From the NCBI GenBank assembly GCA_021847575.1, contig JAJZQO010000004.1, positions 1-64,000 of the forward strand: 64,000 nt of DNA, given 5' to 3'. The DNA comes from Bacillota bacterium (lineage in GTDB: Bacteria > Bacillota > Sulfobacillia > JAJZYS01 > JAJYTV01). Shown one piece after another: positions 58,139 through 64,000 of the stretch. The translations under genes were made by a program, and so were the position numbers. The notes beneath the pieces are model-generated. The model saw nothing but the letters and a program-made list of their open reading frames with translations. It ran no database searches and was not told the origin of the DNA. The stretch's first letter is position 1, and the number at the start of each line of letters is the position of its first letter.

Positions 58139-58594
58139 TCAGTTGCCAGCGTAGATCCACTCTTCCTCCGGCCGCGGCTGGCCAACCAGCTCGCCTGGGC
58201 GGAAGAAGAGGCCGATCTCGCGCTCGGCGGCCTCGGGCCCGTCCGAGCCGTGCACGATGTTGGCCGCGATCTGCATGGCGAAGTCGCCCCTGAGCGTGCC
58301 CGGGGCCGCCTTGGCGGGATCGGTCGCGCCCATCACGTTGCGGGCGATGCCGATGGCGTCCTGGCCCTCCCAGACCATGGCGACGATCGGGCCCGAGGTG
58401 ATGAAGTTGACCAGCCCGGCGAAGAACGGCTTCTCGCGGTGCGCCTCGTAGTGGCGGGAGGCCAGCTCCTCGCTGACCCGCATCAGCTTGAGTCCGACCA
58501 GCCTGAGGCCCTTGCGCTCCAGGCGGCCGATCACCTCGCCGACGAGACCGCGTCCGACTCCGTCCGGCTTGACGGCAACGAATGTGCGTTCCAT
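58139..58594 (-). CDS. ndk: Nucleoside diphosphate kinase
   Basis: [58 protein letters not shown]. Confidence 0.97.
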   Translation of the reverse strand: MERTFVAVKPDGVGRGLVGEVIGRLERKGLRLVGLKLMRVSEELASRHYEAHREKPFFAGLVNFITSGPIVAMVWEGQDAIGIARNVMGATDPAKAAPGTLRGDFAMQIAANIVHGSDGPEAAEREIGLFFRPGELVGQPRPEEEWIYAGN

Positions 58595-58621
58595 GGCTCT
58601 AGCGTTCCCCTCCCGAAAGTT

Positions 58622-58647
58622 GCGCCCCGGTCCTTCGACCGGGGCGC
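58622..58647 (-). terminator. Hairpin downstream of speD
   Basis: GCGCCCCGGTC-CTTC-GACCGGGGCGC, 11-bp perfect stem. Confidence 0.6.
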
Positions 58648-58654
58648 CCTGTCT

Positions 58655-59026
58655 TTAGCCGACTTGCGTTTCTACCTCGGCGAAGACGCCGCGCTCCGTC
58701 TCTGTCGCCGTCACGCTTTCAGCGCGGAAGTGCTCCACAATATAGTTGCAGGCGTCCCATGGTTCGACGCGTTCCCCGCATGTGAACACATCTACCGCGG
58801 CGTAGCCCAGTTCGGGCCAGGTGTGCACCGCCAGGTGCGACTCCGAGATGACCACCACACCACTGACGCCCTGGGGGCTGAACTTATGGAAGGCTACTTC
58901 CCGGACCTCAGCACCCGACTCCAGCGCTGCGGCCACCAGGATTCTCTCAACCCGCTCCGGGTCGTTGAGAATCGCCCGGTCGCAACCGTACACCTCGGCC
59001 AGAATGTGCCGGCCCAGTGCGTTCAT
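58655..59026 (-). CDS. speD: S-adenosylmethionine decarboxylase proenzyme
   Basis: GRHILAEVYGCDRAILND; VVVISESHLAVHTWPELGYAAVDVFTCGE (pyruvoyl-forming ESH motif). Confidence 0.96.
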   Translation of the reverse strand: MNALGRHILAEVYGCDRAILNDPERVERILVAAALESGAEVREVAFHKFSPQGVSGVVVISESHLAVHTWPELGYAAVDVFTCGERVEPWDACNYIVEHFRAESVTATETERGVFAEVETQVG

Positions 59027-59062
59027 CGATCAGCCCCCTCGCATCGGTTCACCATCAAATGC

Positions 59063-59091
59063 ATTGTAGAGACATGTCGGAAGGTTGTCAA
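59063..59091 (-). promoter_or_regulatory. Near-consensus sigma-A promoter for speD
   Basis: Minus strand TTGACA-N17-TACAAT about 40 nt upstream of the speD start. Confidence 0.75.
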
Positions 59092-59341
59092 CGAACAGAC
59101 GGTGTTTTCAGCAACGATTCACGATCTGGCGGAGTGAGACGCGATGGCTGACGTGATCGCGCTCATCCGCTCCGTATCTCTTGCGATTTCGCTGCCGTAC
59201 GTGTAGTGCGACGGTTCACGAGACATAATCGGGACTTGTCCCAGACTTGCGGCCGCCTGTCCGCGGCGCATAGCGGGGCTCACGCGCCGCGACACGCTGC
59301 GCTGCGTTTCGACGCCTTTCGCGGCCAGGAGGCGACGGGCT

Positions 59342-59779
59342 TCAGCTGTCCCTGAGGTCCCGCTCGAGGGCGTCGAGCATCTGCTCGGCGTTGCGGCGCA
59401 GGATCAGCTTGGCCACGGGATTGAACAGGCTCGCGATCATCGGCATGCCGAACTCGAAGTCGGTCGTGAGCGTGACGCTCGTGCCGCCAGCGGCGGGCAC
59501 GACCCGCCATTCGCCTTCGAAGCGCCTGAGGTCCCCGGAGATCTGCTGATAGGTTATGCGCCCCTCCTCTGGCAGGAAGGTGTCCCGCTCCAGCCAGCGG
59601 AATGGCGCGCCCTGCAGCGTGACGTGCCACTGCGAGTCGGTCGAGTTGCCCTCGCGGCGCACCACCTCGACCGAGTTGACGTTCTCCATGAAGCGCGGAA
59701 AGGACTCCATGTCCGAGAGCACCGCGAACACGGCTTCGGGGTTCGCCTTGATCAGCTTCTGCACTTCCACGTAGGGCAT
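59342..59779 (-). CDS. SRPBCC/START-like (coenzyme Q-binding/cyclase-type) protein
   Basis: VEVQKLIKANPEAVFAVLSDMESFPRFMENVNSVEVV ... FNPVAKLILRRNAEQMLDALERDL. Confidence 0.85.
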   Translation of the reverse strand: MPYVEVQKLIKANPEAVFAVLSDMESFPRFMENVNSVEVVRREGNSTDSQWHVTLQGAPFRWLERDTFLPEEGRITYQQISGDLRRFEGEWRVVPAAGGTSVTLTTDFEFGMPMIASLFNPVAKLILRRNAEQMLDALERDLRDS

Positions 59780-59793
59780 GGTCGGCGCTCCTT

Positions 59794-61062
59794 TCAGAGG
59801 TCCTCGGCCACGAGCGCGACCTGGGCGGCCGCCTCGCGGATCTGGCCAAGCGTCTCCGCGATCGTCTCCTCGGAGATGATGACGGGCGGGATCATGCGCA
59901 GAACGCGCTCGTTGTTCAGGGTCCAGAGCGCCAGCACGTGCCGGTGCAGGAGTTCCGACATCAGCATGCCGCCGACGCCCTCGCGCGTGGCCTCGAGACC
60001 GAGCATCAGGCCACGGCCGCGCACCTCTGAGATCACGCCGGGGAACTCGCGCGCCAGCGACTCGAGCCCTTCCCGCAGGAGAGCGCCCTTGCGCCTGGCC
60101 TGCCCCGGGAAGTCCTCCTCGCGCATCACGTCGATGGCCTCGCAGCCGACCGCTGCGGTGAGCGGCGCGCCGCCGCCGCCGCCACCGCCGAAGGTGCTCG
60201 TGTGGATGAGCGGCATGCTGTCGAGAAAGCCCATGGCGTCCCGGGTGCCGACACAGGCGCCGAGCGGCAGGATGCCGCCGCCGAGGGCCTTCGAGACCGT
60301 GAGGAAGTCCGGTACGACGCCCTGCTCGTGCTCGCAGGCGAAGTAGTGGCCCGTGCGGCCCATGCCGCTCTGCACCTCGTCGAAGATCAGCATCGCGCCC
60401 GCATGGTCGCAGATGGCACGCGCATGCGCGAGGTAGCCGTCGGGCGGCACGATGATGCCGCCCTCGCCCTGGATCGGCTCGAGGATGACGGCCGCGACCT
60501 CCTCGTCCACGGCGGCCTCGAGGGCCTTTGCGTCGCCGTACGGCACCAGGCGCACGTCGGTGAGCAGGGGGCGGAAGGGGTCCTTGTAGAGGTCGCGACC
60601 GCTGACCGAGAGCGCGCCGAACGTCTTGCCGTGGAAGGCGCCGATGGTCGAGACGAACACCTTGCGGCCGGTGCGCAGGCGCGAGAACTTGAGCGCGGCC
60701 TCGTTCGCCTCGGCCCCCGAGTTGCAGAAGAAGCTGAGCTGAAGATCGCCTGGGGTCACCTCCGCGAGCCGCTTCGCGAGCGCGATCGGCTCGAGCACAG
60801 GCAGCGATCTCGAGGGCAGGGCGATGCGGTCGAGCTGCGCCTTCGCGCGCGCGACGATGCGGGGATGCAGGTAGCCGTGCACCATGACGCCGTAACCGCC
60901 GCCCATGTCGGTATAGCGGTTGCCCTCGCTGTCGTAGACAAAGGCGCCTTCCGCCCGCACCTCCGGCGAGAGCACGCCGAGAAAGCTGTAGGCGCGCGCG
61001 ATGCCAGGGTTGATGTAGCGGGCGAGATCCTGAAGCCAGGCTTCATCCGGCAAAATGGTCAT
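59794..61062 (-). CDS. Class III PLP-dependent aminotransferase with a seven-glycine loop
   Basis: FFCNSGAEANEAALKFSRL; EPIQGEGGIIVPPDGYLAHARAICDHAGAMLIFDEVQSGMGRTGHYFA; SKALGGGILPLGA; TSTFGGGGGGGAPL. Confidence 0.93.
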   Translation of the reverse strand: MTILPDEAWLQDLARYINPGIARAYSFLGVLSPEVRAEGAFVYDSEGNRYTDMGGGYGVMVHGYLHPRIVARAKAQLDRIALPSRSLPVLEPIALAKRLAEVTPGDLQLSFFCNSGAEANEAALKFSRLRTGRKVFVSTIGAFHGKTFGALSVSGRDLYKDPFRPLLTDVRLVPYGDAKALEAAVDEEVAAVILEPIQGEGGIIVPPDGYLAHARAICDHAGAMLIFDEVQSGMGRTGHYFACEHEQGVVPDFLTVSKALGGGILPLGACVGTRDAMGFLDSMPLIHTSTFGGGGGGGAPLTAAVGCEAIDVMREEDFPGQARRKGALLREGLESLAREFPGVISEVRGRGLMLGLEATREGVGGMLMSELLHRHVLALWTLNNERVLRMIPPVIISEETIAETLGQIREAAAQVALVAEDL

Positions 61063-61131
61063 CCTTCCGACGAAAGCATTGCCTTGGCTGTCCAATTGCA
61101 CCCTGGGCGCCGCGATTCCTGCGCGGTCACG

Positions 61132-61167
61132 CGAAGCGGCCACCTCCCGCGGGAGGTGGCCGCTTCG
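61132..61167. terminator. 36-nt uninterrupted palindrome between the oxidoreductase operon and the aminotransferase
   Basis: CGAAGCGGCCACCTCCCG|CGGGAGGTGGCCGCTTCG. Confidence 0.55.
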
Positions 61168-61176
61168 GGCGATGGA

Positions 61177-61722
61177 TCAGACGGCCTGGGGCACCGCGCC
61201 GCCGAGCTCGAAGCCGAGCTCGAGCGCGCGTTCGTTGAGTTCGAGGAACTCGGGCTTCATGCGGGCGCGCAGGGCTGCGCGCAGGCTGTCGCGGGTGACG
61301 GCGCCCGTCAGGGCGACGAGCGCCCCGAGCGCGATCACGTTGAGCGAGAGCTCGTTGCCCAGCTCGCGCGCCGCGCGTCGGAACGGCAGGAAGTGGCCCT
61401 TGGCGTCCGGGAGCTCCTGCCGGATCGTCTCCTCGAGCAGGATGAAGCCCTCGGGCGTCACCTGCTTGCCGTACTTGAGGTACGCGTCGCGGGAGAAGCA
61501 GAGCACGAGGTCCGGGACGGAGACCTCAGGGAAGGCGATCTCGCGCGTCGAGATCACGACCTCGGCCTTCGAGGCGCCAAGTCTGGCTTCAGGGCCGTAC
61601 GTCTGCGTCTGCACGACGTAGAGGCCATCCTCCATGGCCGCTTCCGCGAGCATCGTGCCGGCCAGGATGATGCCCTGGCCGCCGCGTCCCGAGAGCCTGA
61701 CGCGCAGCGGGTCGTGCAGCAT
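61177..61722 (-). CDS. korC: 2-oxoacid:ferredoxin oxidoreductase, gamma subunit
   Basis: VRLSGRGGQGIILAGTMLAEAAMEDGLYVVQTQTYGPEARLGASKAEVVIS. Confidence 0.92.
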   Translation of the reverse strand: MLHDPLRVRLSGRGGQGIILAGTMLAEAAMEDGLYVVQTQTYGPEARLGASKAEVVISTREIAFPEVSVPDLVLCFSRDAYLKYGKQVTPEGFILLEETIRQELPDAKGHFLPFRRAARELGNELSLNVIALGALVALTGAVTRDSLRAALRARMKPEFLELNERALELGFELGGAVPQAV

Positions 61723-62558
61723 TACTTGCCACCTCCCGCGCGGGCGACGAGCCCGTGGTACTGGTCGATGTACTCCGGACGTTCCGCGTCGCGGAACAGC
61801 CCGATCGGCATCTGGCCGACCATCTCCTCGCGGGTGATCTCGGGCGCGGGCCCGAACGCCTCGAGGAGCTTCGTGCGGTCGCGCTCGTAGAGCAGCATGT
61901 CAGGGGCTTCGCCGAGCTTGTTGAGGCGACCGTAGTACGTCGGGCACTGGCTCAGCACCTCCACGAGGCTGAAGCCGTGGTGGCGGATCGCGCCCGTGAT
62001 CAGCTTGGGCATCTCCTGGAAGTCGAACGTAGTCGTACGGGCCACATAGGTGGCGCCTGCGGCGAGCGCCAGTTCGACCATGTCGAAGGCGGGTTCGATC
62101 GAGCCCAGCGGCGACGTCGTGGAGCGGGAGTCGACGGGACTGGTCGGCGCGCCCTGGCCGCCGGTCATGCCGTAGATCGAGTTGTTGAAGATGATGGCCG
62201 TGATGTCGATGTTGCGCCGCGCGGCGTGGATCAGGTGATTGCCGCCGATGGCGGCGGCATCGCCGTCGCCCATCGGCACGATCACCGTCAGGCCCGGGTT
62301 GACCATCTTGAGGCCTGTGGCGTAGGCGAGAGCGCGGCCGTGCGTCGTGTGCATCGAGTTGGCGTCGAAGTAGAAGGGCGCGCGGCCGGAGCAGCCGATG
62401 CCGCCCACGATCGCCACAAGGTCCATGTCCAGCCCGAGCTCCATCAGGGCCGTCGCGATACTGCGCGCGATGATGCCGTGGCCGCAACCGGGGCACCACA
62501 CGGTGGGCATCATCTCCTGGCGCAGATAGGGCGTCAGGTCGACACCGGGCTTAGTCAT
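61722..62558 (-). CDS. korB: 2-oxoacid:ferredoxin oxidoreductase, beta (ThDP) subunit
   Basis: VWCPGCGHGIIARSIATAL; GGIGCSGRAPFYFDANSMHTTHGRALAYATGLK; GDGDAAAIGGNHLIHAARRNIDI. Confidence 0.95.
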   Translation of the reverse strand: MTKPGVDLTPYLRQEMMPTVWCPGCGHGIIARSIATALMELGLDMDLVAIVGGIGCSGRAPFYFDANSMHTTHGRALAYATGLKMVNPGLTVIVPMGDGDAAAIGGNHLIHAARRNIDITAIIFNNSIYGMTGGQGAPTSPVDSRSTTSPLGSIEPAFDMVELALAAGATYVARTTTFDFQEMPKLITGAIRHHGFSLVEVLSQCPTYYGRLNKLGEAPDMLLYERDRTKLLEAFGPAPEITREEMVGQMPIGLFRDAERPEYIDQYHGLVARAGGGK

Positions 62559-63684
62559 GGGCCACACCTCCGATCTCGACCGAGGCGGCGAGCTTCTTCG
62601 CCGCATCGACCAGGGCCTCTGGCGTGAAGAGCTCGCCGTCCATGCGTCCGAGCGCCTCGACCGGGCAACGGCCGGCGATCGTCGCGCGCACGGGCATCAC
62701 GTACTGGCCCAGGTTGAGCTCGGGCACCAGGATGCCCCGCGCGTTCGCGGTCTTCTCCTGCACGAGCCAGTCGGGGAAGGGCCAGAGCGTCTGAATGTCG
62801 AGCAGTCCCGCCTTGAGGCCGTCCGCGCGCAGGAGCCCGACGGCTTCGCGCGCGGCGCGGGCCGTGATGCCGAAGGTCAGCAGCACGATGTCCGCATCGT
62901 CGAGCGAGACCTCGCGGTAGAAGGTGATCTCGCGCGCGTCCTGCCGCATGCGCTCGGCGACGCCCTGCAGGATGCGCTGGACAGCCTGGCCGGCCAGTGC
63001 CTTGGGCAACCCTGTCTCGTCGTGGCTCATGCCGGTCACCACGGTGTGATGGCCCGAGCCGAACGGCACAAAGGGAGCGTCGGGACCGAACGGCAGGAAG
63101 TTCTCGTCGAAGATCGGCTTTTGCCGCTGGCGCACCGGCACGTCGGGGAATTCGACGTTCTCGCGCATGTGCGACAGCACGGCGTCGAGCAGCAGGATGA
63201 CCGGCAGCCGGTAGGTCTCGGCGAGGTTGAAGGCCTCCACGGTCATGCGGTACGCCTCGACCACGGACGAGGCCGTGAGCACGATCACCTCATGGTCGCC
63301 GTGCGTGCCGTAGCGGGCCTGCATGACCTCGCCCTGCGCCGGCAGCGTGGGCAGCCCTGTCGACGGACCGCCGCGCTGCGAGTCCACGATCACCACAGGC
63401 GTCTGCGTCATGCAGGCGTAGCCGATGTTCTCCTGCATCAGGGAGAAGCCGGGGCCGGACGTGGCCGTCATCGCTTTGGCGCCACCCCAGGCCGCGCCGA
63501 TCGCGGCCGCGATGGAGCCGATCTCATCCTCCATCTGGATGAAGACGCCGCCGGTCTTCGGCATCTGTCTCGCCATCATCTCCATGATCTCGGTGGCCGG
63601 GGTGATGGGATAGCCGGAATAGAAGTTGCAGCCCGCGTGGACGGCGGCCAGTGCCACCGCCTCGTTGCCCTGTACGAGCCTCAT
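62551..63684 (-). CDS. korA: 2-oxoacid:ferredoxin oxidoreductase, alpha subunit
   Basis: GCNFYSGYPITPATEIMEMMARQMPKTGGVFIQMEDEIGSIAAAIGAAWGGAKAMTATSGPGFSLMQENIGYA. Confidence 0.95.
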   Translation of the reverse strand: MRLVQGNEAVALAAVHAGCNFYSGYPITPATEIMEMMARQMPKTGGVFIQMEDEIGSIAAAIGAAWGGAKAMTATSGPGFSLMQENIGYACMTQTPVVIVDSQRGGPSTGLPTLPAQGEVMQARYGTHGDHEVIVLTASSVVEAYRMTVEAFNLAETYRLPVILLLDAVLSHMRENVEFPDVPVRQRQKPIFDENFLPFGPDAPFVPFGSGHHTVVTGMSHDETGLPKALAGQAVQRILQGVAERMRQDAREITFYREVSLDDADIVLLTFGITARAAREAVGLLRADGLKAGLLDIQTLWPFPDWLVQEKTANARGILVPELNLGQYVMPVRATIAGRCPVEALGRMDGELFTPEALVDAAKKLAASVEIGGVAHD

Positions 63685-63935
63685 AGCGTTCCCCCCATGG
63701 CTAGCGCCGGGGACGCGACGCGCTCCAGCGTAAAGACGAAGTCGGGACAGCGTACGGCGCAGATGCCGCAGAAGATGCAGCGGGAGATGTCGCCGACCAC
63801 GATCCGCTCGCCGTCGTCCAGCGAAAGGATCTGCGCAGGGCAGTTCTCCACGCAGAGATTGCAGCCCTTGCACCAGTCGCGCTGCACGGAAAGCTGACGA
63901 TCCCCCTGCTGGTAGTGCAGCGTGGGTTCCTTCAT
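63681..63935 (-). CDS. korD: 2-oxoacid:ferredoxin oxidoreductase, delta (2x[4Fe-4S] ferredoxin) subunit
   Basis: CKGCNLCVENCPAQIL and CIFCGICAVRCPDFVF. Confidence 0.93.
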   Translation of the reverse strand: MKEPTLHYQQGDRQLSVQRDWCKGCNLCVENCPAQILSLDDGERIVVGDISRCIFCGICAVRCPDFVFTLERVASPALAMGGTL

Positions 63936-64000
63936 CGCGCCAGCCCCCTCAGATAGCGGTCGATGCCCATCGCCGCGACCTTGCCGTGATGCACGGCCTC
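63932..64000 (-). CDS. C-terminus of an upstream FAD-dependent oxidoreductase-like gene (truncated by the window)
   Basis: Minus strand reads EAVHHGKVAAMGIDRYLRGLAR*, TGA overlapping the korD ATG; resembles GltD-like C-termini (AV..GK.AA..ID.YL). Confidence 0.5.
   Translation of the reverse strand, partial: EAVHHGKVAAMGIDRYLRGLAR

Noticed and set aside
62557-63897. 446-aa plus-strand ORF opposite korA
   Set aside because: Antisense shadow ORF.

Overview
High-GC chromosomal segment of a probable endospore-forming Firmicute: an alpha/beta-type SASP gene, a YpmA/DUF4264-like gene and a TIGR04086-like gene are present. About 50 protein-coding genes can be supported. They include: secreted/lipoproteins; an LCP-family protein; an Nramp metal transporter; an oligopeptide ABC transporter (permease, binding protein, permease); a GH76-like glycosidase; an amidase; a GAF-GGDEF protein; a ModBC-like ABC pair; an acyl-CoA synthetase; P5C dehydrogenase; NDH-2; a partial complex I operon (nuoA-H); a DUF4011/MTES_1575-type helicase-nuclease; a DinG-like helicase; an MreB-like protein; a methionine-salvage cluster (speD, ndk, mtnP, ahcY, mtaD); and a 2-oxoacid:ferredoxin oxidoreductase operon. 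No tRNA, rRNA, CRISPR array or transposase was recognised. The standout observation is at 1365-1985. A DsbA/FrnE-family thiol oxidoreductase has an in-frame TGA (1401-1403) exactly where the first Cys of the CPWC redox motif should be, giving U-P-F-C. A SECIS-like hairpin with a GGUCU apex follows about 20 nt downstream. This is best read as an unannotated selenoprotein, which the supplied ORF track splits into two unrelated-looking ORFs. Other items of interest: a 3' remnant of a second oppA paralogue, a 24-bp perfect palindrome upstream of the Nramp gene, a nuo operon ending at nuoH, a helicase-nuclease with an altered nuclease motif, and a poly-Gly insertion in an aminotransferase active-site loop. 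All family calls are from memory of motifs; no searches were run.
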